Assembly: GCA_003244205.1 (NCBI GenBank)
Contig: QHBW01000055.1
Location: 1 to 45,019, forward strand
Source: Solirubrobacterales bacterium
Lineage (GTDB): Bacteria; Actinomycetota; Thermoleophilia; Solirubrobacterales; Solirubrobacteraceae
Reading direction: 5' to 3'
DNA length: 45,019 nucleotides
Each line of letters starts with the position of its first letter. Position 1 is the stretch's first letter. The notes beneath the pieces were generated by a model. The model was not told the DNA's origin. It ran no database searches and was given only the letters and a program-made list of their open reading frames with translations. Both the position numbers and the translations under genes were made by a program. Of this stretch, positions 33,062-44,288 are shown piece by piece.

Positions 33062-33355
33062 ATGAAGCTCAAGCCTCTTGGCGATCGATTGATCGTCCAG
33101 GCGATCGAGGAGGAGGAGACGACGGCCAGCGGCATCGTCCTCCCCGATACGGCCAAGGAGAAGCCCCAGAAGGGCAAGGTCCTCGCAGTCGGCGACGGCA
33201 AGGTCAACGAGGACACCGGCAAGCGCACGCCGCTGGACGTCTCAGAGGGCGACGAGGTCCTCTACTCCAAGTATGGCGGTACCGAGATCAAGGTCGACGG
33301 TGAGGACCTGCTCGTGCTGCGCGAGTCCGACGTGCTCGCCAAGGTCCAGTCCTAA
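33062..33355 (+). CDS. groES: Co-chaperonin GroES
   Basis: A 97-residue GroES. The sequence begins [13 protein letters not shown], contains the mobile-loop region [11 protein letters not shown] that docks on GroEL (the IVL tripeptide at about residues 25-27), then [13 protein letters not shown] and [13 protein letters not shown]. The heptameric lid closes the GroEL cage. ATG 33062 has GGAGG 10 bases upstream, one of the clear ribosome sites in the window. Two CIRCE sites upstream indicate HrcA control. groEL follows 21 bases downstream on the same transcript. Length is normal. Confidence 0.98.
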   Translation: MKLKPLGDRLIVQAIEEEETTASGIVLPDTAKEKPQKGKVLAVGDGKVNEDTGKRTPLDVSEGDEVLYSKYGGTEIKVDGEDLLVLRESDVLAKVQS

Positions 33356-33376
33356 ACCCCTTCCAGGAAAGAAGAT

Positions 33377-35011
33377 ATGGCTCACAAGGAACTGAAGTAC
33401 GAGGCCGAGGCCCGCAAGGCCCTCGAACAGGGCGTCGACGCGGTGGCCAACGCGGTCAAGGTCACGCTTGGCCCCAAGGGTCGCTACGTCGTGCTCGACA
33501 AGAAGTTCGGCGCCCCGACGATCACCAACGACGGTGTCACCATCGCCCGCGAGATCGAGGTCGAGGACGTCTTTCAGAACCAGGGCGCCCAGCTCGTCCG
33601 TGAGGTGGCCACCGCCACCAACGACGTGGCCGGTGACGGCACCACAACCGCGACCGTGCTAGCACAGGCGATCGTGCGCGAGGGCCTCAAGAACGTGGCC
33701 GCCGGCGCCAACCCGCTCGCGCTCAAGCGCGGGATCGAAGTCGCTGTCATCGAGGTGGTGGGCGCGATCGAGAAGCAGTCCAAGGTGGTCTCCGGCAAGG
33801 AGCAGGTCTCCCGCGTCGCGACGATCTCCGCGGGCGACGATGAGATCGGCGACCTGATTGCCGACGCGATCGACAAGGTCGGCAAGGAAGGCGTGGTCAA
33901 CGTCGAGGAAGGTCAGACGCTGGCGATGGAGCTCGAGTTCACGGAGGGGATGCAGTTCGACAAGGGCTACATCAACCCGTACATGGTCACCGACCAGGAC
34001 CGCATGGAGGCCGTCCTCGAGGATCCCTACATCCTCATCGCCAATCAGAAGATCGGCTCTGTGCGCGACGTGCTGCCGATCCTCGAGCAGGTGATCCAGT
34101 CGGGCAAGCCGCTGCTGATCATCGCCGAGGACGTTGAGGGCGAGTCGCTGGCGACGCTCGTGGTCAACAAGCTCCGCGGCACCTTCACGGGCGTCGCGGT
34201 CAAGGCGCCGGGCTTCGGTGACCGCCGCAAGCGCATGCTGGAGGACATCGCGATCCTCACCGGCGGGGAGGTGATCACCGAGGAGATGGGCCTCAAGCTG
34301 GAGAACACCCAGGTCGCCCAGCTCGGTCGCGCCCGTCGTGTCGTCGTGGCGAAGGACACCACCACGATCATCGACGGTTCCGGCGAGAGCGACGCGATCA
34401 AGGGTCGCATCAAGCAGATCAAGTCCGAGGTCGAGAACACCGATTCGGACTTCGATCGCGAGAAGCTCCAGGAGCGGCTGGCCAAGCTCTCGGGCGGCGT
34501 CGCGGTGGTCAAGGTCGGAGCCGCGACCGAGACCGAGATGAAGGAGAAGAAGCATCGTGTCGAGGACGCGCTGCAGGCGACCCGGGCAGCCCTCGAGGAG
34601 GGCATCGTTCCGGGCGGCGGGATCGCGTTGCTGTCGGCGTCGAGCGCGATCAAGGTCGACGCACTCGACGATCCCGACGAGCAGACCGGCGCGAAGATCG
34701 TCCTGCGTGCGCTGCAGGAGCCGCTGCGTCAGATCGCGGAGAACGCTGGGCTCGAGGGCTCGGTCGTGATCAACGACGTACGCAAGGCGAAGGCCGGTGA
34801 GGGACTCAACGCGGCTACCGGCGAGATCGAGGATCTCGTCGCAGCCGGTGTCATCGACCCGGCGATGGTGACGCGCTCTGCGCTGCAGAACGCAGCCTCG
34901 ATCGCCAAGAACATCCTCACCACCGAGGCGATCGTCGCCGAGATCCCGGACAAGGACACCGGCGGTGGCGGTGGTGGCGGCGGAATGCCGGACATGAGCG
35001 GGATGATGTAA
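33377..35011 (+). CDS. groEL: 60-kDa chaperonin GroEL
   Basis: A 544-residue GroEL. The ATP-binding signature [12 protein letters not shown] is near residue 85, [14 protein letters not shown] near 28-41, and the C-terminus is a Gly run followed by MPDMSGMM, the bacterial GGM-type tail. It forms the double-ring chaperonin that refolds proteins with GroES and ATP. AGGAAAG lies 5 bases before the ATG. A His-rich tail, found in some actinobacterial GroEL1 copies, is absent, so this is the housekeeping GroEL/GroEL2 type. Transcription probably ends at the hairpin at 35055-35087. Confidence 0.99.
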   Translation: MAHKELKYEAEARKALEQGVDAVANAVKVTLGPKGRYVVLDKKFGAPTITNDGVTIAREIEVEDVFQNQGAQLVREVATATNDVAGDGTTTATVLAQAIVREGLKNVAAGANPLALKRGIEVAVIEVVGAIEKQSKVVSGKEQVSRVATISAGDDEIGDLIADAIDKVGKEGVVNVEEGQTLAMELEFTEGMQFDKGYINPYMVTDQDRMEAVLEDPYILIANQKIGSVRDVLPILEQVIQSGKPLLIIAEDVEGESLATLVVNKLRGTFTGVAVKAPGFGDRRKRMLEDIAILTGGEVITEEMGLKLENTQVAQLGRARRVVVAKDTTTIIDGSGESDAIKGRIKQIKSEVENTDSDFDREKLQERLAKLSGGVAVVKVGAATETEMKEKKHRVEDALQATRAALEEGIVPGGGIALLSASSAIKVDALDDPDEQTGAKIVLRALQEPLRQIAENAGLEGSVVINDVRKAKAGEGLNAATGEIEDLVAAGVIDPAMVTRSALQNAASIAKNILTTEAIVAEIPDKDTGGGGGGGGMPDMSGMM

Positions 35012-35054
35012 GGACCTTCAACGGTCTGATTCGTCCTACAGGCGAATCGCTTCT

Positions 35055-35087
35055 CGAGGGCCCGGCGCCGCGTGCGCCGGGCCCTCG
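35055..35087 (+). terminator. Strong stem-loop terminator after groEL
   Basis: CGAGGGCCCGGCGC (35055-35068) and GCGCCGGGCCCTCG (35074-35087) form a perfect 14-base stem around CGCGT, 43 bases after the groEL stop. The following GTCTGTCTGCTC is only mildly T-rich, as is usual for actinobacterial terminators. Confidence 0.85.
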
Positions 35088-35344
35088 GTCTGTCTGCTCA
35101 CCGGCGGCGGCGCTTCCGAGGAGCAGATGCTCAGGGTCGATCTGCTCGTGCTTTAGGGCGCGCCTCTTCTTCGGTCAAAAGAAGCACTTGCCGCGACTGC
35201 TCCGTGAGACGCTCGTGAGACGCTCGTGAGACGCTCGATCACAGCACAGAAGAATGGCGCCGTTGGGCCCAGGCCGTGGGCGGGCTCGCTGGCTTCTGTG
35301 CGGACGGGCTCGCCGCGGCGGTGGCGAGCCCCTCGATTAACGTC
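35088..35344. other. Gene-poor spacer after the groEL terminator
   Basis: No convincing gene is seen in these 257 bases. The spacer contains a small inverted repeat (CTTCTT...AAGAAG near 35165-35183) and the 11-base triple repeat at 35204-35236. Short open frames on both strands have no recognisable domain and look like shadows. Confidence 0.6.
35204..35236. repeat. Three perfect tandem copies of an 11-bp unit
   Basis: GTGAGACGCTC is repeated three times without mismatch in the non-coding spacer between groEL and the small membrane protein. A unit of 11 bases, about one helical turn, places each copy on the same DNA face. A further related GTCTCACGAC stretch, inverted, lies near 35342. Confidence 0.9.
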
Positions 35345-35686
35345 TCACGACCCGGCGGCCTGGGCGGAGCCGGCCCGGATCCTGAAGTGCCGCGCATCCG
35401 AGACGCGCCAGCAGATCGTTGCCGTTGCCGCCGCCGCGACCAGCACCGCCGGCCACGCGCCGACCGCGAGCCCGAGTATGTGAGAGAGGATGAAGGCGCC
35501 GAGCCCGGCGGTGGTGAGCAGTACGGCACTCCGGCGACCGTCGCGCCGCAGCCAGATCGCGATGCAGGTCAGGCCGAACCCCGCGAGCACGAGACCACCG
35601 AGCGGCCGCGAGCCGGTCGCATCCGCCACGCCGAATCCGAGGATCAGTCCGGCGGCGGCGATCGGGGCGGTCGGAAAGCGGATCAT
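35345..35686 (-). CDS. Small membrane protein of unknown function
   Basis: A 113-residue protein with four predicted membrane helices (about residues 6-22, 28-45, 53-71, 73-92), separated by short loops, with an Arg cluster (WLRRDGRRSA) between helices 2 and 3. I do not recognise the family. The ATG at 35686 follows an AT-rich patch (TAATCATAGA on the minus strand) that could be a -10, so the message may be leaderless. It stands alone, with the exporter gene 128 bases upstream on the same strand. Confidence 0.7.
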   Translation of the reverse strand: MIRFPTAPIAAAGLILGFGVADATGSRPLGGLVLAGFGLTCIAIWLRRDGRRSAVLLTTAGLGAFILSHILGLAVGAWPAVLVAAAATATICWRVSDARHFRIRAGSAQAAGS

Positions 35687-35814
35687 TCTATGATTATCCT
35701 CGGAGCCGGTCGCCCGCGCGGCGCCCGCGCGGACTGATCCCGTTCAGTGGTTTCAGGACGGCGCCGGGCTCGCGTGTCGCCTCCCACCCCGGCACCCCGG
35801 TACCCCGGTCGCTC

Positions 35815-37278
35815 TCAGCCCACCGCCACCGCGGCCTCACCGACCTGCGCCGCTTCTGCGTGCTCACGACTGTCGCGCGAGGAGATCAGCAGCGCGGCCA
35901 GGATCGCCCCGGCGAGCGCGAACCCGGCTCCAACGAAGAACGCTCGGTCGAAGCCCTTGGTCAGTGCGATGGCCGCGGTGTGCACCCCGGAGTGAAACAG
36001 CCCCTGCGTGCGGCTGTTGGCGACGGTGGCGAGGATCGCCAGCCCGAGCGCACCGCCCACCTGGGTCGAGGTGTTGATCAGCCCGGACGCGAGCCCGGCC
36101 TCACGCGGGTCGGTACCGGACACGGCGGCGATCGTCACCGGGACGAACGCCAGCCCGAGCCCGACGGCGGCCAGCAGCGAGGGGCCGAGGACGTCCGCGG
36201 CATAAGAGCCGCCGGGAGAGTGCACCCGTGAAAACCACAGCAGGCCTCCCGCGATCAGCAGCATGCCCGCTACCAGCGGCGGCTTGAAGCCGACCCGGGT
36301 GACGAGCTGGGAGGCGCCTCCAGCCGACAGGATGATCCCGATCGAGAGCGGAAGATAGGAGAGCCCGGCCTTGATCGGCGAGTAGTGCAGCACGTTCTGG
36401 AGGTACAGCGAGATGAAGAAGAACATCGAGAACAGCGACATGCCGATCAAGAGCCCGACGATGTTCGCCCCCCTGAGGGTGCGCAGGCGGAAGATCGAGA
36501 ACGGCATCAGCGGCTGGCGCTGGCGCAGCTCGATCACCAGGAACGCCACCAGCAGGACGGCCGCTGCGCCGAGGCGCAGCAACGTCCCCGTGGATCCCCA
36601 GCCGGAGTTGACGGCGTCGACGACCCCGTAGACGAGCAGGGCCAGACCCGCCGTGACGGTCACCGCGCCGGGGAGGTCGAATGTCTTGCTCGCGCCCTCG
36701 GCGCGACTCTCGACGAGCAGTCGCGGGCCGAGGGCCGCGGCGGCGATCCCGATCGGGACGTTGACGAACAGCACCCAGCGCCAGCTCAGGCCACTGGTCA
36801 GGATGCCGCCCAGGAGCACGCCGGCGGCGCCCCCGGCACCGGCGACCGCGCCCCAGATCCCGAGTGCGCGGTTGCGCTCGGGGCCATCGGCGAAGGTGGT
36901 GGTGATGATCGACAGCGCGGCCGGCGAGACGAGCGCCGCGCCGACGCCCTGAATCGCCCTCGCGGCGATCAGCCATCCCTCCGATTGCGCGATCCCGCCC
37001 GCGAGCGAGGCGAGCGCGAACAGGATCAGGCCGACTGTGAACATGCGCCGGCGCCCGAGCAGATCCGCCAGCCGTCCGCCGAGGAGCAGGAAGCCGCCGA
37101 AGGTGAGGGTGTACGCGTTGACGACCCACGAGAGGTCGGCGCGCGAGAAGTTCAGCTGGGCTCCGATCGACGGCAGCGCGACGTTCACGATCGATGCATC
37201 GATCACGATCACGAACTGCGCCATCGCCAGCAGCAGCAGAGCGAGATTCTTCGCTCGCGGCGTTTCGAGGGAAGACAT
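35815..37278 (-). CDS. DHA2-family MFS drug:H+ antiporter under TetR control
   Basis: A 487-residue DHA2 exporter with about 14 hydrophobic segments. Helix 1 has DASIVNVALPSI, motif A is ADLLGRRRMF, motif C-like GAAGVLLGGIL lies in helix 5. It resembles EmrB/LfrA/QacA pumps that use proton exchange to expel cationic or lipophilic drugs. The ATG at 37278 has GGAGG 9 bases upstream. A divergent TetR gene starts at 37397, and its likely operator sits exactly between the exporter's -35 (TTGACA) and -10 (TATCTT), a classical repressor-controlled efflux arrangement. It is related in family to the exporter at 1610 but clearly different in sequence. Confidence 0.94.
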   Translation of the reverse strand: MSSLETPRAKNLALLLLAMAQFVIVIDASIVNVALPSIGAQLNFSRADLSWVVNAYTLTFGGFLLLGGRLADLLGRRRMFTVGLILFALASLAGGIAQSEGWLIAARAIQGVGAALVSPAALSIITTTFADGPERNRALGIWGAVAGAGGAAGVLLGGILTSGLSWRWVLFVNVPIGIAAAALGPRLLVESRAEGASKTFDLPGAVTVTAGLALLVYGVVDAVNSGWGSTGTLLRLGAAAVLLVAFLVIELRQRQPLMPFSIFRLRTLRGANIVGLLIGMSLFSMFFFISLYLQNVLHYSPIKAGLSYLPLSIGIILSAGGASQLVTRVGFKPPLVAGMLLIAGGLLWFSRVHSPGGSYAADVLGPSLLAAVGLGLAFVPVTIAAVSGTDPREAGLASGLINTSTQVGGALGLAILATVANSRTQGLFHSGVHTAAIALTKGFDRAFFVGAGFALAGAILAALLISSRDSREHAEAAQVGEAAVAVG

Positions 37279-37316
37279 GGAAGCTGACCTCCGGTTCCGT
37301 TTACGTTGCGTGGGGT

Positions 37317-37346
37317 AAGATACGGAAGTATGATTCCGTTTGTCAA
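37317..37346 (-). promoter_or_regulatory. Exporter promoter with embedded TetR operator
   Basis: On the minus strand a perfect -35 TTGACA (37346-37341) and TATCTT (37322-37317) are separated by 18 bases. Within the spacer lies ACGGAA-N6-TTCCGT (37322-37339), a perfect inverted repeat of the kind bound by TetR repressors. A further TTCCGT is at 37295-37300, in the exporter leader. Confidence 0.78.
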
Positions 37347-37396
37347 GAGCCCGAGGGTGAAAATTTTGTCAAGCCCGCCGAGATGAACTTGCGACC

Positions 37397-38011
37397 GTGA
37401 CCATCCCCGAGGAAGTCGAGCGATCCCAGCGGGCCGACGCCCGTCGCAATCGCGAGCGGATCATCCACGGCGCGCGGGAGGTGTTCGCGCGGGACGGCGC
37501 TTCCGCGCAGATGGAGGACGTCGCGAGGACCGCAGGGGTGGGCGTCGGTACGGTCTACCGCCACTTTCCGACCAAGGAAGCGTTGATCACCGAGCTGGTA
37601 GCGAGCAAGTTCGAGTCCTTCGGGCAAACGGCTCGGGAGGCGCTGGCGGAGGACCGTGAGCCGTTCGAGGTGCTCGCGGGCGTGCTGCGCCGCAACGCCG
37701 CGTTCATGGCCGACGATGGTGCCGTCCGGCATGCGCTGATGGGCGCCGGCGAGGAGGTCTGGGCACGCACCGAGCCACAGCGCCGCGAGGCGAACGAGGC
37801 CTTCCAGCAGTTGGTGGAGCGCGCACAGCGCGCGGGCACGATGCGCGGGGACTTCGGCGTGGCCGACATCCCGATGCTGATGTGCGGCATCTGCGCGACG
37901 ATGGGCCACACGGTGCCCGGCTTCGACTGGCACCGTCACCTCGAGCTCGTGATCGACGGCCTGCGAGCGCGCCAGCCGATCACGGCACTAGCTAGCGAGC
38001 CGACGTCTTGA
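37397..38011 (+). CDS. TetR-family regulator of the adjacent DHA2 exporter
   Basis: A 204-residue TetR repressor. The HTH is seen as AQMEDVARTAGVGVGTVYRHF with PTKEALITELV after it, and the C-terminal region (GQTAREALAEDREPF...) resembles the SbtR/TetR_C_33-like group. Divergent from the DHA2 exporter, with the operator in the exporter's promoter, it almost certainly represses that pump and is released by a drug ligand. The GTG at 37397 overlaps the stop of a six-codon reading frame (ATG 37383, TGA 37398-37400), which may be a coupled leader peptide. Confidence 0.9.
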   Translation: MTIPEEVERSQRADARRNRERIIHGAREVFARDGASAQMEDVARTAGVGVGTVYRHFPTKEALITELVASKFESFGQTAREALAEDREPFEVLAGVLRRNAAFMADDGAVRHALMGAGEEVWARTEPQRREANEAFQQLVERAQRAGTMRGDFGVADIPMLMCGICATMGHTVPGFDWHRHLELVIDGLRARQPITALASEPTS

Positions 38012-38048
38012 AGCTCGTCGCCATGAACCGGCCGAGCCGCAAGCGCTG

Positions 38049-38234
38049 CTACTCCTGCTCGCCGAGCGTAGCGAACAGCGACGCGGTCCTGAGCGGGGCG
38101 AGAGCCAGCGCGACGGGGGACACCGTCTCGCCGCGCGGGACCGGGATCACCTCGCGGTAGGTGCCGTCCGCGCCGTCCGGTGGATCTCCGAGGTCTGGAC
38201 GAGCGTGACCACGCGAGGAGTCTACGCCCCCCAT
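38049..38234 (-). pseudogene. Possible Uma2-family endonuclease remnant (C-terminal fragment)
   Basis: A 61-residue frame from ATG 38234. Its last 40 residues, with YREVIPVPRGETVSPVAL followed by LRTASLFATL, resemble the C-terminal strand of Uma2-type (DUF820) PD-(D/E)XK nucleases, in which a Gly-Glu-x-x-Ser-Pro turn is followed by a Leu-rich helix ending in LF. The catalytic core is not present upstream; that DNA encodes treY in another frame. This suggests a decayed gene fragment, or a fortuitous match. It fills the 252-base gap between tetR and treY. Confidence 0.35.
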
Positions 38235-38263
38235 CGAGAGTCGAAGGCAAGCCGGTTCGCTGC

Positions 38264-40353
38264 TCAGCCGCTGCGCTCGAACACCGCAACGCCATGCTCG
38301 TCGAGCACGTCCGCGAGCGCGATCCGGCGGTCGAAGGAGCGCTCCCCTCCGCGTAGGACGTCGAGCCAGCGTCCCCGGGGCGCCTCGAAGGTGCCGGGGC
38401 CACGGCCGTCGCGCACCGCGACCACCACCAGCAGCTCCCCCCCGCGCAGGAATGCGCAGGTCTCCTCCCCCGCCGCCAGCGGCTCGTAGTTGCCCGCAAA
38501 AGGCTCCGGGCGCCGGGCCCGGAGCGTCAGGAGCCGCAACGTCAGCCACAGCTTGCGCGTCTCGCGATCCGGTGGCGAGCCTCCCATCAGCCGAGACAGC
38601 AGCGCCTGGTGGCGACGCCAGTCGATCGGCCGGCGGTTGTCGGGATCGACGAGCGCGCGGTAGAGCAGCTCGTCTCCTTGGTAGACGTCGGGAACCCCCG
38701 GGACGGTGAGCTTCAGCACGAGCTGGCCGAGGGCGGCCCGCTCGCCCACCGCGGCGACACTCGCGGCGAACGGCTCGAAGTCCTCCAGGAACGGACGGTG
38801 GGCGTAGAGTCTGCGGCAGTAGCGCTTGACCGCCGCCTCCCACCCGGCGTCCTCGTCCACCCAGCTCGTGTTGCGCTTGGCTTCCCGCAGCGCCTTCTCC
38901 ATGTAGGACTCGATCCGCTCCACGGCGATCGGCCAGACACCGACGAGCGTCTGAAAGAGGAAGTAGCGCTCGACGTCATCGGGGGCGCCGTCCTCGCGCA
39001 ACCCCGCGGTCAGCTCAAACCAGCGCCACACGCGTGAAGCCCACTCCTCGGGAATCGAGGCGAGCACGCCGATCCGAGCGCGGACGTCGCCCGAGCGCTT
39101 GGCATCGTGGGTCTGCGTCGTCAGCAGATTGAGCGGAAAGCGAGCGGCGCGCTCGGCGTTGGCGGCGTGGAAGCCCTCGACGCCGAGGCAGAAGCGCGAA
39201 GGATCGCCGCCGACGTCATTCAACGCGAGCAGTCGCGCGTAGCGATAGAAGGCGGTGTCCTCGACACCCTTGGCCATCACCGCGGGCGTCGTCTGCTGAA
39301 AGCGCGTCACGAAGGCGGCCGGCGCGCCACGGTCCAGCAGCAGCATCTGCGCCAGCTCCGGCGCCATCCCGTTCGCCGCAGCGATCGCACGGCGATCCTG
39401 CTCGTCCACCCGCCCCGCACCCGGGTCGACGTACGTCCGGTAGACGGAGAGCGAGGCCAGCGCTCGCGCCAGCGCGTCGAGGCCGCCACCGGCCCCTCCC
39501 CCGAGTGCGTCGAGGAGTCGGTCGGCGTCGGGGCCCAGCTCCCGCGCTAGGCGCTGCACCTCCGGCATGAAGGTCGTGCGCGCCTGCTCGAGCTTGGCCT
39601 CCAGCGCGACCTCGTCAAAGCTGCGGAGGTCTCCGGAGACCTCCTCCCACAGCTTGGTCAGCGGCACCTCGCCGGCGGGATCCACAAACAGCGCCGTCAC
39701 GTCGGCCAGGAACTCGTAGCCCACCGTCCCGGAGACCGGCCAGTCGCGCAGGCGCTCGCCGGGGTGAAGGATCTTCTCGACCCAGACGCGCTGCGCGCAG
39801 CGCGCGCGCAGCGCCGCGAGGTAGCCCCGCGGGTGGGCCAGCCCGTCGGGGTGATCGACCCTCAGCCCGTCCACCAGCCCCTCGTCCACGAGCCCCAGCA
39901 CGAGCTGGTGGGTCGCCTCGAAGACTCCCATGTCCTCCTGGCGCACGCCCGCCAGGTCATCGATGTCGAAGAAGCGCCGGTGGCGCCCGCTCACGGGGTC
40001 GATGTCGAAGAAGCGCTCGCGGAGCGCGTCGTCCGCCCAGTAGCGGTTGGCGTCGTCGGCCGCCATGTGGTTGGGGACAACATCGAGCACGATGCCCATG
40101 CCGGCGCCGCGAGCGACGGCGACCAGCGAACGGAATCCCTCCTCGCCCCCGAGCTCCCGTGACAGAAGGCGCGGATCGGTTACGTCATAGCCGTGCCCCG
40201 AGCCCGGCCGGGCCTGCAGGGAGGGGGACAGGTAGAGGTGCGAGATGCCGAGATCGCGCAGGTAGGGCACCAGCGCGCCGGCGGCCGCGAACCCGAATCC
40301 CGACGTGAGCTGCAGCCGGTAGGTCGCTCGCAGCTCGGGCGCCGCCGGCTGAC

Positions 40354-40357
<4 letters not shown>
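38264..40357 (-). CDS. treY: Maltooligosyl trehalose synthase
   Basis: A 697-residue GH13 enzyme that isomerises the reducing-end alpha-1,4 bond of maltooligosaccharides to alpha-1,1, forming maltooligosyl trehalose. Visible motifs are PYLRDLGISHLYLSPSL near the start, VLDVVPNHMA (conserved region 1), GLRVDHPDGLAHP with the catalytic Asp, WVEKILHPGE with the catalytic Glu, and GVPDVYQGDE near the end. It is slightly short for TreY, which usually exceeds 700 residues. GTG 40357 overlaps the glgX stop (GTGA). It is the last gene of the trehalose operon; product passes to TreZ. Confidence 0.95.
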
Positions 40358-42491
<2,134 letters not shown>

Positions 42492-42495
<4 letters not shown>

Positions 42496-44288
42496 TGGAT
42501 CAGCGCTCCGGACAGCGGCGCCAGCGCGACGTGGCCATCCTCGACGCGGGGCGTGCCGTGCGTGCTGAGCGCCACGGCGGCGCCCTCGCAGGGCACCCGG
42601 CGGGCGTCGGCGGCGAAGTTGCACGCGAGCTCGAAGCCCCCGCGGCGAACGCGCAGCCAGCCCGCGCGCTCGTCGAGCTCGATCTCATCGGCGTCCCCGC
42701 GCGGCAGGCGGCGGCGGGCGGCCAGCAGCTCCCCGTACAGGCGCGCCAGCTCGGGATCGCGGCGGCGGGTCAGCTTCGAGCGCGCGAAGGTCTCAGGCGC
42801 CTGCGGATCGGGGATCTCCTCGTCGAACTTCGCGAAGGCCGCGAACTCCCGGCGGCGACCCTCGCGCGTGGCGTCGGCGATCTGCTCGTCGATGTGATCG
42901 CTGAAGAACTGAAACGGCGCCGGCTCCCCGTACTCCTCCCCCATGAACAGGAGCGGCACGAAAGGCGCGAGCAGTACGCAGAACGCCGCCAGCGGACGCG
43001 CGCTCGCGGGCATCCGATCCCCGTAGGCGCGGTTGCCCACCTGGTCGTGGTCCTGGGAGAAGACGACGAAGCGCTCCGGCGCTACGTCGCCCGCCGGCGC
43101 GCCGAAGCGCCGGCGCCGGAAGCTCGAGTAGCCCCCATCGTGAACGTGCGGGCGGTGCCAGGCCTTGGCGAGCTGAGAGACGGCGCCGAACTCGGCGTAG
43201 TAGCCCTCGCGCTCGCCGGTCAGCAGCGCCCGCAGCGCGTGGTGGAAGTCATCGGCCCAGGCGGCGTCGCAGCCATAGCCTCCGGATCGGCCGTCGGCGG
43301 CGCCCCCTCGGGCGCGACCGCCCTGCACAGGCCGTTCAAACTCCTCCGACGGGTGCACCGGGCGCACCACGCGCGGGTCGTTGAGCCCGCTCTCGGCGAT
43401 CACCAGGGCGTGCGGGTCGACCTCGTGCACGCGCCGCGCGAGCGCGGCGACGATGTGCTCGGCGCTGGAGTCGAAGATCGCGTGGATCGCGTCGAGTCGC
43501 AGCCCGTCGATCCCGAAGTCGGCGATCCATTCCGTCGCGCTCTGCAGCACCCATTCGCGCACCGGGTCGCAGTCCGCGTCGTCGAAGTTGATCGCTCGAC
43601 CCCACGGCGTCTGGTAGCTGTCGGTGAAGTAGGGGCCGAAGGCATCGAGCGCCGCCGCGCCGGAGGCGCCGACGTGGTTGTAGACCACGTCGAGGATCAC
43701 GCCCAGGCCGGCTTGGTGGGCGGCCTCCACGAGCGCTGCGAGCCCGGCCGGACCGCCGTAGGCCGAGTGCGCGGCGGAGATGTAGACCCCGTCGTAGCCC
43801 CAGCCGTGGACCCCCGGGAACTCGGCCACGGGCATGATCTCGATCGCGGTGATGCCGAGCTGCGCGAGCTCACGCAGGTGCGCGGCGGCTGCCTCGAAGG
43901 TCCCCTCGTCGGTGAAGGCGCCGACGTGGAGCTCGTAGATCACCAGCTCGTGAGGCGACAGAGCTCCGGACCGGCCGCGGAGCCCCGGCGAGCGGCCGAG
44001 CACCCGTGAGGGGCCCCGCAGCCCCGCGGGCTGCCAGCGCGAGCAGGGGTCCGGCCTGCGGGTTCCGTCGACGAGGAACCGGTAGTCGGTGCCCGCCGGG
44101 GTCGGCACCACCGTCTCGTAGACGCCGTAGCCGGCGTCCCGGAGCTCCACTTCGCGCTCGTCCTGGCCGAGCAGCAGCGAGATCGAGTGTGCGCGGGGAG
44201 CCCAGACCCTGAACTCGGTCTGGCCGTCGCCGACCTCGCGCGCGCCGAGCGGACGCTCCCACGGATACTCAGCCAGCGCGTGCCTCAC
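42492..44288 (-). CDS. treZ: Malto-oligosyltrehalose trehalohydrolase
   Basis: A 598-residue GH13 enzyme that releases trehalose from maltooligosyl trehalose. An N-terminal beta domain ([15 protein letters not shown]) precedes [37 protein letters not shown] (nucleophile Asp) and VIAESGLND (acid Glu), with [14 protein letters not shown] and [10 protein letters not shown] following, all typical of TreZ. A Gly/Arg-rich insertion (residues near 320-338) separates the Glu strand from the rest of the barrel. GTG 44288 overlaps the glgB stop (GTGA); translation is thus coupled along the operon. Confidence 0.96.

Noticed and set aside
33659-34555. Minus-strand frame of 298 residues opposite groEL
   Set aside because: Leu/Asp/Val-rich complement of groEL codons; groEL is certain.
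35239-35529. Minus-strand frame of 96 residues overlapping the small membrane protein
   Set aside because: The frame 35345-35686 has four clean hydrophobic helices and a plausible start; the alternative has Arg/Ser/Pro-rich composition.
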